Shown: positions 1-11,032 of the stretch, one piece after another
Layout of the letters: each line of letters begins with the position of its first letter
How positions within the stretch are numbered: position 1 is the stretch's first letter
DNA from: Macrolepiota albuminosa
Taxonomy: Eukaryota; Basidiomycota; Agaricomycetes; Agaricales; Agaricaceae
NCBI GenBank assembly: GCA_027475525.1
Contig: JAMWFC010000037.1
Span: forward strand, 687,419-751,418
Length of the DNA stretch: 64,000 nucleotides
Direction of reading: 5' to 3'
Position numbers and translations under genes: made by a program
Notes under the pieces: model-generated
Database searches by the model: none
What the model was told of the DNA's origin: nothing
What the model saw: the letters and a program-made list of their open reading frames with translations, nothing else

Positions 1-2472
1 GTCGTCAATTAGCGCCGAGGCTGTGCCAGTCGCTCCGTCACTTCCTGCGTCGAGACTTTCCTTGCAGTCAGAGTCTGATACGGATTGAAGATCGGGTATA
101 GTATCCCCGTCACTATCGTATTCCTTCAGGGGCCCCGAGGTGCCCCATTCTACCATTCCGACATGTAGGGCTGTCGTCGTTTCGCCCAGACTAGCGACGC
201 GGAGTTCTTCGGTGCGTTCCAGATCTAAATGCATCCCAAATGCACTGACCCCCGGGGGTTTGCTGTTGCCAGACTTCATTTTGCCTTTATTACGGCAGTT
301 GCGAGCGAAGTGTCCTTCTTCTCCACATACAAAACATTTGTTAGCAGCTCTCAGCTCGTCTTTTTCCTCCTTGCTGAGTGATGACCCTGAGTGATCGCCC
401 TTCCTTTTATCAGGGAATGATTTGGTTGACTGTGAGGGCGTCCCTGCTCTAGGCTTACCCTGGAATGGTCCTCCAGGAGTGGTGTTGGTTTTGCGTCCCA
501 CAGTCGACTTGTGGCCCTTCGATCGGTTTGACGCATGTTGCGACTTCCCGTGTTGAGGGTTCTCTTCTCTCCCGCCATGGTTGTGACCAGGGGGCCGAGG
601 CTGATTGGTACGGTTGTTGTAGTTCTGACTGCTATGGTCTCTAAGGTCAACGTTCTCCGCCATTTCTTGGTACTCAGCTTCTCGTACCATCTCCTTCCAG
701 GACGTATATTCCGGATTCATATGTTCACGAAGGAGTGCCTTACGCAGAGCGGGTCGTAAACCGTTGAAAAGTTTCACCGCGCGCGCTCTTACCCCATCGG
801 ACCCGACAATGGTGAATAACTCGTCAAGATCTGCCACGTACTCGCATACAGACCTCTGTCCCTGAGTAAAACTATTTAGTTTTTCCCTTTGCTGATTCCT
901 AAAGTCGATTGGAAAGCAGTAATTGAACATTTCTACGAAGAACTTCCTCAATGACCATCGTTCGGGCTCCAGGGACACCGAACGTGTATAGAACGTGTAT
1001 GCCTTTCCGGTCAGAAACTCAGATAGTACCATGACCTGACGTCTCTTTTCAACGTAGCCGTACTTTACATACGCTGTGCCATGTGTGAGGAACTTGTGAA
1101 AAGCACGAATATCCACCCTCCCGTCGTACTTCTCCGGCGGTGTGGGCTTGATAATGGATCTCCGTGAGGGTTTACGGGAGTGTTTACGTTTTGGCCTATG
1201 GGCACGACGTTTCCCTCTATGGTGGTATGATGATCCCGACTCGAAACCGCTATCAGTGCTGGACTCGCTTTCCTCGCTCTGGTACCCGGAAGTAGGGTCC
1301 GATTCTGATCCACTGTCCTCCGAGGAGTCAGATGGGCTCAAGTCCGGCTCTGAGTCGGATGGATAGGTGCGACGTCGTTTTCCCAAACGGTGGAACGCTC
1401 TGCCCAGGGCGCTGTGTGCGGCTATCTGGGTTATAGGCTTGGTAGCGGCCTCTTTGCCTGTGCGTTGAGATATCTTAGGGTTCTGGCTAAGCTCACGTTC
1501 CCTTCGAGGTTGGCACCTGTGCTTGGATTTAGATCCTTTAGCTACCTTCTGAATCAGGGCGGCGAGCTCGTCCGATATAGGTTCAGTTGTGGCTCTCCCT
1601 TTACGCTTTTTATGTGACGATAATTGTGTCTTCTTAATGCGGTCCATTTCTTTGGCAAGCTTTCGTTTATTACGAATGTAATCTAATAGATCTTCTCGAG
1701 ATATCTCGAGTCCTTCCGCCGCGTCTGTCGTGTCCCCGTAAGGACGTTCTCCGTCGTCATCGTCGTTAGTGTCGTTTTCCGACTCTACTGCGCCATCTGA
1801 GGCTTCTTGATTTGATAGCTGAAGATTGCGTTCTTGATTCGAGTTTATCTCGTTTAGTATGTCCCTTTGTATATCCGGGTCCATCTCTGTTTCATCTAGG
1901 TGTATATCTCCCCAGTTTCGGGGGTCTATTCCTTTCCCTTTGCTATGGGATTGTTCCTGACGAGGAGTGAACGATACCTTTTCCATCCTCTTATCAATAT
2001 GATCCCGCTCGTCCGGGGTCATGTTGTTCCGGGCCTCAGCTATGTCTCTAACTAGATGCTCGTCTATTAAACCCTGTGGTGGGGGTTGTGTAAAGGTAGC
2101 ATTCAATTGTATATTGTTCTGGTCTACAATATCCGGTTCTATCGTAAATACAAAATGACGTTCTCCGTCGCCATCGAGGGAGCTCGCGAGGCTCGATTCC
2201 TCAGGGTTGTCGTTCTTGGTAGAATCGACATTTCCACCGGCCCGGGGCTCGGCGGCATCCACATCCATTTCAGTGGGCATCGCGGCGTAGCTAGCGCTCG
2301 CGGGGGTTCCAGTTGGGGGTTCTGGTTCCTTCTCGTAAGGAGTCAGGATCGGTTCCTGCTCTTCAATTTTCCCAAACCGTTTCAAAGGTCCCGTATTGCG
2401 GATAGCGGTCGGGCTGAGCCTACGTACTGATTTACCAGCTTGTTGGCTCCTTAGGGGGTATCTAGAAGACAT
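1..2472 (-). CDS. Ty3/Gypsy retrotransposon gag polyprotein (partial, runs off left edge)
   Basis: An uninterrupted minus-strand reading frame starts at ATG 2472 and is still open at base 1, giving at least 824 codons. The N-terminal ~440 residues are acidic, charged and low in complexity. From about residue 444 comes a Retrotrans_gag-type helical domain, including a capsid segment around 'FRNQQREKLNSFTQGQ'. A CCHC zinc knuckle (CFVCGEEGHFARNC; C713, C716, H721, C726) follows, and the frame then enters the region where protease would begin. In this family Gag forms the virus-like particle and the knuckle binds element RNA. No stop or frameshift is visible, unlike the other retroelements here, so this copy may be young. 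The pol half and the other LTR lie outside the window. The domain assignment is firm; the exact start is inferred. Confidence 0.85.
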   Translation of the reverse strand, partial: MSSRYPLRSQQAGKSVRRLSPTAIRNTGPLKRFGKIEEQEPILTPYEKEPEPPTGTPASASYAAMPTEMDVDAAEPRAGGNVDSTKNDNPEESSLASSLDGDGERHFVFTIEPDIVDQNNIQLNATFTQPPPQGLIDEHLVRDIAEARNNMTPDERDHIDKRMEKVSFTPRQEQSHSKGKGIDPRNWGDIHLDETEMDPDIQRDILNEINSNQERNLQLSNQEASDGAVESENDTNDDDDGERPYGDTTDAAEGLEISREDLLDYIRNKRKLAKEMDRIKKTQLSSHKKRKGRATTEPISDELAALIQKVAKGSKSKHRCQPRRERELSQNPKISQRTGKEAATKPITQIAAHSALGRAFHRLGKRRRTYPSDSEPDLSPSDSSEDSGSESDPTSGYQSEESESSTDSGFESGSSYHHRGKRRAHRPKRKHSRKPSRRSIIKPTPPEKYDGRVDIRAFHKFLTHGTAYVKYGYVEKRRQVMVLSEFLTGKAYTFYTRSVSLEPERWSLRKFFVEMFNYCFPIDFRNQQREKLNSFTQGQRSVCEYVADLDELFTIVGSDGVRARAVKLFNGLRPALRKALLREHMNPEYTSWKEMVREAEYQEMAENVDLRDHSSQNYNNRTNQPRPPGHNHGGREENPQHGKSQHASNRSKGHKSTVGRKTNTTPGGPFQGKPRAGTPSQSTKSFPDKRKGDHSGSSLSKEEKDELRAANKCFVCGEEGHFARNCRNKGKMKSGNSKPPGVSAFGMHLDLERTEELRVASLGETTTALHVGMVEWGTSGPLKEYDSDGDTIPDLQSVSDSDCKESLDAGSDGATGTASALIDD

Positions 2473-2880
2473 GTTTCAGTTAAAGTAAGTTTTGTGTGTG
2501 ACTCACAGGACTGGGTGACCGCAGTTGATCAGACTGAGGGATTCCAAGGCCTAGAGTCGGGGTTTTTCGATAAGCTAGTAGGACTTTTTGGGTGACCGCA
2601 GTTGATCAGACTGAGGGATTCCAAGGCCTAGAGTCGGGGTTTTTCGATAAGCTAGTAGGACTTTTTCGAGTTCAAAATATGTAACGTCAGCGTGAGATAA
2701 CGGTGCCGTCACACTAGAGCCTTAAGTCAATCAGAAGAACTGGTGTAAGTCCTCGATTGCAAAAAGATCTCCCTACAATAAACTAGTGGCTAGGCTTTTA
2801 TACTTCGGGTAAATAAGGAGCCGGTTCGGCGGGATAAGGGAGGTAGGAGAAATCACAAGGAGGTAAACAGATCAGTATAG
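2473..2880 (-). promoter_or_regulatory. Probable 5' LTR/leader of the left-edge Gypsy element
   Basis: This is the non-coding stretch upstream of the gag ATG. On the minus strand it contains a TATAAAAG box at 2802-2795, about 320 bp before the gag start as assembled (about 245 bp if the 77-bp duplication is collapsed). That spacing fits a promoter inside an LTR followed by R/U5 and leader. No second LTR is in the window, so its ends cannot be fixed and the LTR assignment is inference from position. Confidence 0.45.
2513..2666. repeat. 77-bp tandem duplication #1
   Basis: Units 2513-2589 and 2590-2666 are identical. They lie in the leader/LTR of the left-edge Gypsy element and do not touch its ORF. 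Confidence 0.97.
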
Positions 2881-3882
2881 ATAAGATAGCGACCGTTACA
2901 CAAGGCTAAAGAATGGCTGAGTGCAGAAGGATTTATGGATGCACCAAGCAGCCCATCATTACACTGGACATGAAAACTGCATGCAAGAGCCCATCCATGG
3001 GAACTCAATTTCTGGTACTCCTTGTCCCACAACAGGAACGAGATTCCGTCGATTCGGAGGCAATCGATGTCAACGTCAACGCTGCGACGAGTCCTATGTA
3101 AGTCTGTGAAACAACACCGCAAATAGCAGCATCTTAGTCTCCGCGAGGACCCAAGAGCACCGTCGTCGTCATTCATGTAAGCCTTAAAAGGCCCCGCGCT
3201 TGCATTCAGCAGAGTCGCAGCGACAGTCTTCAGGTTTCCCTCTAGCTCCGGCACAATTGGCTTTGCAAAGCACCCGATCCCCAGACTAAGATCGAACGGG
3301 CAAATCCACAGAACGGACGGCACACTTTGGCTTCACGCTTCACGTTGTCCATTCCCATCGCGATGAGAACTGTCGTACAAGACGAGAAACGAAGATTATT
3401 GTGTGCGAGGACGACTGATAATATAGCTCTTCATCCTTCTCTTTCGCAAGAACGGTCATGGGATGGGGGAGGCAGAGATACTGGGCGAAGGGACGAGATG
3501 TGCAAGCTTTGCATATAGTACGATACGATGGTCTGGCTCAGTGGGTTTTCCGGTCACGACGAGCTCGCGACTGCATGAGAAGTGAACTCCGAGCATCGTC
3601 AGGTATGAGTGTTAAATATTGATGACGCCGGCGCGGGTCGAGGATTTGCTGGTTTGGCGCTGTTAATAGTCTGCATAAGTATGCGGCAGGATAGAGCAAG
3701 GACGGTTAGTCAGTTTATACTCCTAGCATGGTACGATTTACAGAATAGGCATTAGGATGACAAGGGGTCAAGGCGTGAGAGTCTAAGTAGTAAGGATTCG
3801 ATTCCAAACTTCAGTTGTAAGGTTGATTTCTCACACCCATCTTCAAGTGCACGTAAGTCATTGCCAGAATTCAATTTGCACC
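2881..3882. other. Intergenic, no supported gene
   Basis: Short ORFs occur on both strands (for example 2853-3323 minus), but none has a recognisable domain or convincing splice extension. The right part should hold the promoter of the NLR-like gene starting at 3883; no clear TATA box was seen. Confidence 0.5.
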
Positions 3883-6800
3883 ATGCAGAGTACAGGTCTT
3901 TCGAATCATCGTGGACTGAGGCTTCTCTCCCTCGGTAGGCTGGTTCTTGACATTCATACTTTTCATTGGGTCTGACACACTACCACAGATGACGGGGGTA
4001 TCCGTGGCCTCTCCGAGCTTCTAATCATACAAGAGTTTATGAACAGGATTAGGTTCATCAACAAAGCTGCCGTAGTACCTAAACCTTGCCAGTATTTTGA
4101 TATGATTGGTGGTGTCGGAACGGGAGGGTATGTGCCATACTAAACTCTCTTGAGTAGTTTTTCAGGTTTCATCTTCCAGACTTATTGCATTGATGCTTGG
4201 ACGTCTCGAGATGCCGATTGATCAGGCCATTGAGAAATATGTTGACTTTTCATCTAGTGTTTTCTCAGATGTGAAGTGGCACAACAGCAAAGCAAAGTTA
4301 AAAGCATTGAGAAATATGTTGACTTTTCATCTAGTGTTTTCTCAGATGTGAAGTGGCACAACAGCAATGCAAAGTTAAAAGCTTCGGTCTTCAAGACTAA
4401 GATGGAGGCAATGATTGAATCTTCTGGAATCTCACGAAATTCTCTACTGCAAGATGTTGATTTTCAAATTTGTAAAAGGTTTGTGTATTGTTTTTGTGTT
4501 GGTAAGAAAATAATATCTAGATTTCTAGTTTTGTTGTGGCACTTCCATCTGTTCATATGACAGCACGACTTTTTCGTTCATATACAGTGGGTGCAAATCA
4601 AGGCTATAACTGCACCATTGTTGAAGCAGCATGTGCAACTACTGCTAATCCAATGCATTTTGAGCCTGTATCAATAACTGAAGGAGGCATTCAAGAATCT
4701 TTTATTGGTGGTAGTTTGGGATACAATAATCCCAGCAGACTTGTTCTTGAAGAAGTAGAATCTGTATATGGTCATTTTGCACAAGTGGCTTGCCTTGTTA
4801 GTATAGGTGCTGGAAAAGTTGATCCTATCTCTTTTCAGCACTTTAAACATTCAAGTATGAAGCATACTTTGAATGTTGTCAGAAATATTGCAATTAATAG
4901 TGAAAGAGTAACTGAAGAGTTGATGAGCCAATATAAGCACATCCCAAATGTATTTTTTAGGCTTAATGTTGATCAAGGGCTGCAAAACTTTTTTTTGGAT
5001 GGTAGAGAAAAGTTGTCAGAAATTAAAACACATACTTGGTCTTATTTGCGACAGATTAGTGTTGCATATCAAGTTGATGGCATTGTACAGGCTTTAAATG
5101 CTTGTCCTTGTAAAATTTGTATAGAAGACTTTAGAGGCTCTTTGCTGCCTAAAAATCTTTCAAAAACTTTTATAAAAAATATCTATCAAATTCATAGTCC
5201 TACTTCAGTCTTTATAGGAAGAAAAGATATATTGGAAAAATTAAATAAATACTTTGCTGCAAATTCCACTTCTCATATACAGAAAAGATATGTTTTGCAT
5301 GGTTTAGGTGGAGCTGGAAAGACACAAATTGCTTTGCAATTTTTAGAAATATATGGATCAAGGTAGGCTTAATATAAATCCTATTGTAAAATGTTCTTAA
5401 TAAATAATTTAGATTTTCCTCTATATATTTCATTGATGCAAGCTCAAAAATGGTTATAGAAGAATTTTTCAAGTTTATTGCTAGTCAAACAACAACTTCT
5501 GAGCCTAGTTGGAATGCTGGTTTAGAATTGTTTTGCTATGATCAAAAAAGTTTATTGCTAGTCAAACAACAACTTCTGAGCCTAGTTGGAATGCTGGTTT
5601 AGAATTGTTTTGCTATGATCAAAAAGAGTGGCTATTGATTTTTGACAATGCAGATGATCCAGAACTTGATCTTCAGCCTTTTTTTCCACCATGCCAACAT
5701 GGAAATATAATTATTACTACAAGAAATAAGGAGTGTGCATTGCATGCATCTCAACACAATGATAAAATTGAGAATTTATCTGAAGAAGATTCAATTACTC
5801 TTCTTCTTAAAATTTGTGGCAGATTAGAGTTTATTTATGCAGAAGCTAAAGATTTAGTTAAAGAACTTGGATTTTTTCCTTTAGCTATTGTGCAAGCTGG
5901 TTGTTATTTGGTTCAAGAACCATGGTTAGGATTTGCTCAATATATTGACAAATATAAATTAAATAAAAAGAAATATCTAGAACAAAATACAAAACAACAT
6001 ATTGATAGTTATTCACAGTCACTTTACTCTACATGGAAAATCAGCTATGACAAGCTTTCAATACCTGCAAAGACATTACTCAACTTTTGGAGTATTTGTC
6101 ATTATGACAAAATACCTATTGACCTCTTGCAAAGAGCATGGAATATTATAAAGATACAAAAAGATAATAATCAGATTTTACAGCTTCAACATATCTTGAC
6201 ATTATTTCTTGATGATGAAGAGCAATGGAATAACAAGCTGATAGATGAAACACTTTGTTTGCTAACATCATCATATTCATTAGTTGAAAGAATTGGAGAA
6301 AATCTGATAACAATGCATCCTTTAGTTCAAGAATGTTGTCATGAGTTTTTAACAAATGAAGAAAAGAAGAGATTGTATGACTGGATATCACAAATATATC
6401 AGTGTTTGGGACAAGAGGATTTTGATTATAATGATGTTCAATTGTTATTACCCCATGTGAGAAAATTGCAAGAAAACACATCAATAGGGTTGGAAGTTTT
6501 GAAGGTAGTCATAAGGTTACTATATACAGCAAGACTATGGATTGATGCAATTGATCAAATAGAAAAAGTTATAACTATTATTGAAGAAACAGAATATGAA
6601 AGTCTTGATGAATGGAAAAATATATGATATGCATTACAAAAGTCAGGAAAGTTTCAAAAGGCTGAAGAAATACAGAGACAAATCTTAGCTACTCAGCAAA
6701 CAGCATTAGGAAACAATCATCCTAGTACTCTTAAAAGGCTGAAGAAATACAGAGACAAATCTTAGCTACTCAGCAAACAGCATTAGGAAACAATCATCCT

Positions 6801-9030
6801 AGTACTCTTGATAGCAAGAATAATCTTGCAGTCATTTTACAAAAAGCTGGAAAGCTTCAAGAGGCTGAAAATATACAAAGACAAGTCTTAGCTACTCAGC
6901 AAGCAGCATTAGAAAACAATCATCCTGATATTCTTGGTAGCATGAATAATCTTGCACATACTCTATTCAAAGCTGGAAAGCTTCAAGAGGCTGAAGATAT
7001 GCAGAGACAAGTCTTAGCTACTCAGCAAGCAGCATTAGGAAACAATCATCCTAATACTCTTGATAGCATGAATAATCTTGCAGTCATTTTACAAAAAGCT
7101 GGAAAGCTTCAAGAGGCTGAAAATATACAGAGACAAGTCTTAGCTACTCAGCAAGCAACATTAGGAAACAATCATCCTAGTACTCTTGATAGCATGAATA
7201 ATCTTGCAGTCATTTTACAAAAAGCTGGAAAGCTTCAAGAGGCTGAAAATATACAGATACTCTTGATAGCATGAATAATCTTGCAGTCATTTTACAAAAA
7301 GCTGGAAAGCTTCAAGAGGCTGAAAATATACAAAGACAAGTCTTAGCTACTCAGCAAGCAGCATTAGAAAACAATCATCCTGATACTCTTAGTAGCATGA
7401 ATAATCTTGCACTTACTCTATTCAAAGCTGGAAAGCTTCAAGAGGCTGAAGATATGCAGAGACAAGTCTTAGCTACTCAGCAAGCAACATTAGGAAACAA
7501 TCATCCTAGTACTCTTGATAGCATGAATAATCTTGCACTTACTCTAGAAGCAGCTAGAAAGCTTCAAGAGGCTGAAGATATACAAAGACAAGTCTTAGCT
7601 ACTCAGCAAGCAGCATTAAAAAACAATCATCCTAATACTCTTGATAGCATGAATAATCTTGCAATCACTCTAAGAAAAGCTGGAAAGCTTCAAGAGGCTG
7701 AAGATATGCAGAGACAAGTCTTAGCTACTCAACAAGTAGCATTAGGAAACAATCATCCTAGTACTCTTATTTGCATGAATAATCTTGCAATCACTCTAAA
7801 AAAAGCTGGAAAGCTTCAAGAGGCTGAAAATTTACACAGACAAGTCTTAGCTACTCAGCAAGCAGCATTAAAAAACAATCATCCTAGTATCCTTGATAGC
7901 ATGAATTATCTTGCAGTCATTTTACAAGAAGCTGAAAAGCTTCAAGAGGCTAAAGATATACAGAGACAAGTCTTAGCTACTCAGCAAGCAGCATTAGGAA
8001 ACAATCATCCTAGTACTCTTATTAGCATGAATAATCTTGCACTTACTCTAGAAGCAGCTAGAAAGCTTCAAGAGGCTGAAGATATACAAAGACAAGTCTT
8101 AGCTACTCAGCAAGCAGCATTAAAAAACAATCATCTTAATACTCTTGATAGCATGAATAATCTTGCAGCTACTTTATATGAAGCTGGAAAGCTTCAAGAG
8201 GCTGAAGATATACAGAGACAAGTCTTAGCTACTGAGCAAGCAATATTAGGAAACAATCATCCTAGTACTCTTGATAGCATGAATAATCTTGCAGTCATTT
8301 TACAAAAAGCTGGAAAGCTTCAAGAGGCTGAAAATATACAGAGACAAGTCTTAGCTACTCAGCAAGCAACATTAGGAAACAATCATCCTAGTACTCTTGA
8401 TAGCATGAATAATCTTGCAGACAAGTCTTAGCTACTCAGCAAGCAACATTAGGAAACAATCATCCTAGTACTCTTGATAGCATGAATAATCTTGCACTCA
8501 TTTTACAAAAAGCTGGAAAGCTTCAAGAGGCTGAAAATATACAAAGACAAGTCTTAGCTACTCAGCAAGCAGCATTAGAAAACAATCATCCTGATACTCT
8601 TAGTAGCATGAATAATCTTGCACATACTCTATTCAAAGCTGGAAAGCTTCAAGAGGCTGAAGATATGCAGAGACAAGTCTTAGCTACTCAGCAAGCAACA
8701 TTAGGAAACAATCATCCTAGTACTCTTGATAGCATGAATAATCTTGCAGTCATTTTACAAAAAGCTGGAAAGCTTCAAGAGGCTGAAAATATACAGAGAC
8801 AAGTCTTAGCTACTCAGCAAGCCACATTAGGAAACAATCATCCTAGTACTCTTAATAGCATAAATAATCTTGCATTCACTCTAAAAAAGGCTAGAAAGTT
8901 TCAAGAAGCTAAAAAAATGCAGCAACAATTTTTAGCTCCTCAGCAGACAGTATCAGAAAACAATTATTCTAATAATCTCCTTTTTATAAACCATCTTTGG
9001 ACTTATTTCAAGAAAGTTGTTAAAAGTTGA
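3883..9030 (+). CDS. NLR-like (STAND) protein: patatin-like + NB-ARC + kinesin-light-chain-type TPR array; interrupted as assembled
   Basis: Proposed exons are 3883-3934, 3989-4127, 4180-4478, 4529-5362 and 5413-9030. Exons 1-4 encode a patatin-like domain: oxyanion-type DDGGIRG, then GGVGTGG where active lipases have GxSxG, so the nucleophile serine appears to be glycine. Next is NB-ARC: P-loop GLGGAGKT just before the fourth intron, Walker-B-like LLIFDNADD, IIITTRN, and a winged-helix MHPLVQEC. About 17 TPRs of 42 residues follow (MNNLA..KAGKLQEAE..QRQVLATQQ..). Fungal NLRs of this architecture are thought to sense non-self and trigger responses through the N-terminal domain. The frame is broken by 77-bp duplications at 4228, 5471, 6656, 7181 and 8342. 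Subtracting these five gives exactly 1,519 codons including the stop, with one in-frame TGA at 6625-6627 (codon 795; CGA would be expected). From about 4230 the sequence is much richer in A+T than the host genes further right. Either a pseudogene or a living gene misassembled. Confidence 0.85.
4228..4381. repeat. 77-bp tandem duplication #2 (one mismatch)
   Basis: Units 4228-4304 and 4305-4381 differ only at 4291 (a) versus 4368 (t). The duplication lies in exon 3 of the NLR-like gene and shifts the patatin-domain frame. Confidence 0.95.
5471..5624. repeat. 77-bp tandem duplication #3
   Basis: Units 5471-5547 and 5548-5624 are identical. The duplication falls between the P-loop and Walker B of the NB-ARC domain and creates a premature stop in the second copy. 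Confidence 0.97.
6656..6809. repeat. 77-bp tandem duplication #4
   Basis: Units 6656-6732 and 6733-6809 are identical. It sits at the first TPR and has no relation to the 126-bp TPR period. Confidence 0.97.
7181..7334. repeat. 77-bp tandem duplication #5 (one mismatch)
   Basis: Units 7181-7257 and 7258-7334 are identical except 7256 (g) versus 7333 (a). It splits the TPR array into two apparent ORFs. Confidence 0.93.
8342..8495. repeat. 77-bp tandem duplication #6
   Basis: Units 8342-8418 and 8419-8495 are identical. It introduces the stop after 'MNNLADKS' in the TPR array. Confidence 0.97.
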
Positions 9031-9212
9031 AAAAATATATAAAATCAAAAATCAAAAATCAAACAGATTTTTAGTCTTTTATAAATATTTATAATTTCTT
9101 TGTAAATATATTATAAAAATATGACTATTTTTATTAAATCACATCTTAGTATTATATACTTCAGAACACATCAGGAATTTCTGGAGAAACATCTTTTAGA
9201 AACAGGTCATAT

Positions 9213-9503
9213 TGTAAGTAGACAGTCTTGCCTGACTTCACTCAAGATCCCAGGGCAGCTGATAGGAACAAAGTATGATTCCAAAGGTAGTCTACCTTAC
9301 ACAAGAATGACAACCTCAAATATATATTTATACAGAATAAGGTTCAAGCCAGTGTATCAATCAGCAGACTTGATCAAATAAATGACACAGTAATGTCATT
9401 TAAGAACAATGTTGAGTAAGTTTGTCAAGAAGACATCGAGTTTGTGAGGTGATGAGTAGGTTCAAGACATCAAGACTGAAGACTTGTAAGCATCATGCTT
9501 ACA
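9213..9503 (-). repeat. 3' LTR of the chromovirus
   Basis: This 291-bp copy begins TGTAAG and ends CTTACA. It is the more decayed LTR: where the other has CG it often has CA or TG. Confidence 0.95.
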
Positions 9504-9516
9504 CTCACCCTTCCTC
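9504..9516 (-). other. Polypurine tract of the chromovirus
   Basis: On the minus strand the 13 bases immediately before the 3' LTR are purine-rich (AGAGGAAGGGTGA). This is where the plus-strand DNA primer of an LTR retroelement sits. Confidence 0.65.
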
Positions 9517-9524
9517 TGAAAAAT

Positions 9525-9881
9525 TCATTCTGTTTCCCTCCTCATCTTAAACGCCTCCCATTTGTCTAAAGCCACTGTATCCTCCATTTCTCGACCATTC
9601 TTCCACTCATTGTGATCAGGGCCATAGCCTCTCCAATGCACAAAATATTGAATTCCCCTCCACCACTTCCATTCATCAAGAATTCTGTCGATAAAATGTT
9701 CTTCTTGACTCTCATTGGTCACAATCGGTCCTGGCATTTTTAAGCGACATGTAGAGAACAGTTCATCATTGTTTGGAATATGTGGTGATGGAAGATTTGG
9801 ATGGAATCTGTTAACAATGTTCATGCTAGACAGTAGGTCAAGGACATATTCTGACAAATCTGGGAAGGCCTTGATGACCAT
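9525..9881 (-). pseudogene. Integrase C-terminal chromodomain (chromovirus)
   Basis: The translation has a chromodomain pattern (FIDRILDEWK..., QYFVHWRGYGPDHNEW, then EDTVALDKWE). Chromodomains on integrases direct insertion to particular chromatin. It is separated from the integrase core by a TGA near 9897 where the family usually has a basic residue before a DGPF-like motif, so the two were once one protein. Confidence 0.85.
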
Positions 9882-9896
9882 AAATGGACTGTCCTG

Positions 9897-10895
9897 TCAA
9901 GGCATGAACTTTGCCACTCTTCTGTCTCTCTTTTGAACATACTCTCTACACCTGTTTGTTGTTGAAAGCATGACTTTGTCACCAACCTTGTATGCAATCT
10001 CCGGTGCTCTATATGAATTGGCATGGTGCGCTTGATTGATTTTAGAAGTGATGAGGTTATCCATCGCATCAAGATAATTCGATTCAATCTCCTGCAAAAC
10101 ATGCAATGCAAGATCTTCCATGGAAGTGTCAACTGGAGGGGGAGGGAACAAAGGCAGCAGGACATGGGGAGAAAAACCTGACTTCAGTTGAAAAGCAGAG
10201 TAACCCATTGATGAATTCACAGTGTTCATGATTCCGAAACAGATACATAGCAAGGCCTTAACCCAATCTGTTTGTAAGCGGTCAACATGATACCTTATAC
10301 ATTGTACAATTGTCTTGTTCAAACACTCTGAAGCACCATCAGTTTGAGGATGAAAAGAGGTGGACATCTTGTGTTTCACACCTGTCAACCTCATCAATGT
10401 CTTCCAGAAGGCAGAAGTGAATAAAACATCGTGATCCATAATGATTTCATAGGATAACCTGTTTTCACAGTACCAGTCCCTAAAAAAGATCTTTGCAAAG
10501 TCCTCTTCTGTTTGGTTTACTTTAGTCAGAGAAATCTGGATGTCGGCACCTGCTCGGCAAGTCATGGAACAAAATTGGTCGAAACCTTTGTCTAACAGTA
10601 GTGGCCCCACAAAGTCAAGAGTAACAAATTCTAATCTACATTCTGGAATTGGTAAGGGGTGCAGAGGGCCTACAGGTTTTGTTGTCTTGCTTTTATTCCG
10701 TTGACATTCAGGACATGAAGGTATGTAGCCCTGAATAAGATCCCGATGCATGTTGGGCCAATAATAAGCATGTCGGAGAGCCGCATATGTCTTGTCAGCA
10801 CCAAAATGTCCAAGTTTGTCATGTGCAACCTGGAATAAGCTCTCCTCCCTCAACCCCTTGAACTTGGGCACAACTAACCTTTTGCCAATATACAA
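9897..10895 (-). pseudogene. Retroviral-type integrase (HHCC + DDE core), truncated
   Basis: The N-terminal zinc finger HDKLGH...CPEC is present. The core carries the three acidic residues: D in TLDFVGP, D in the DHDVLFTSAFW motif (usually SDRD), and E in HPQTDGASE. The integrase would join element cDNA to the chromosome. The ORF has 332 codons, with its N-terminal link to RNase H lost and a stop before the chromodomain. Confidence 0.93.
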
Positions 10896-11032
10896 CAGTC
10901 CATTTCATAATTTGACTCCTGTCAGAAGCATTCCTGCTTTATGGTCCTGTAACAACCATTGCGTATAACTATCCTCCAAGTAGCCAGCTTGATGTCTCGT
11001 AGTGTTACCTTGTCTCCCTCCACCATCATAAC

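Larger units (their letters stand above)
6628..8970 (+). repeat. 126-bp coding repeat array (TPRs)
   Basis: About 17 near-identical 126-bp units each encode one 42-residue TPR. Identity at DNA level is high, including synonymous positions; only the first and the last units are clearly diverged. This indicates recent amplification or homogenisation. Copy number in the assembly is unreliable because three 77-bp junctions fall inside the array. Confidence 0.9.

Noticed and set aside
2853..3323. 156-codon minus-strand ORF between the Gypsy leader and the NLR gene
   Set aside because: No recognisable domain, mixed composition and overlapping ORFs of similar size on the other strand; no splice extension improves it.
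4496..4560. Extension of exon 3 of the NLR gene through 'VYCFCVGKKIISRF'
   Set aside because: This is the translated intron 4479-4528; splicing it out joins SFVVALPSVHMTAR in the correct frame.
6656..8960. Regular direct repeats that could suggest a CRISPR or satellite array
   Set aside because: The period is 126 bp and each unit encodes one TPR. Fungal nuclear DNA has no CRISPR arrays.
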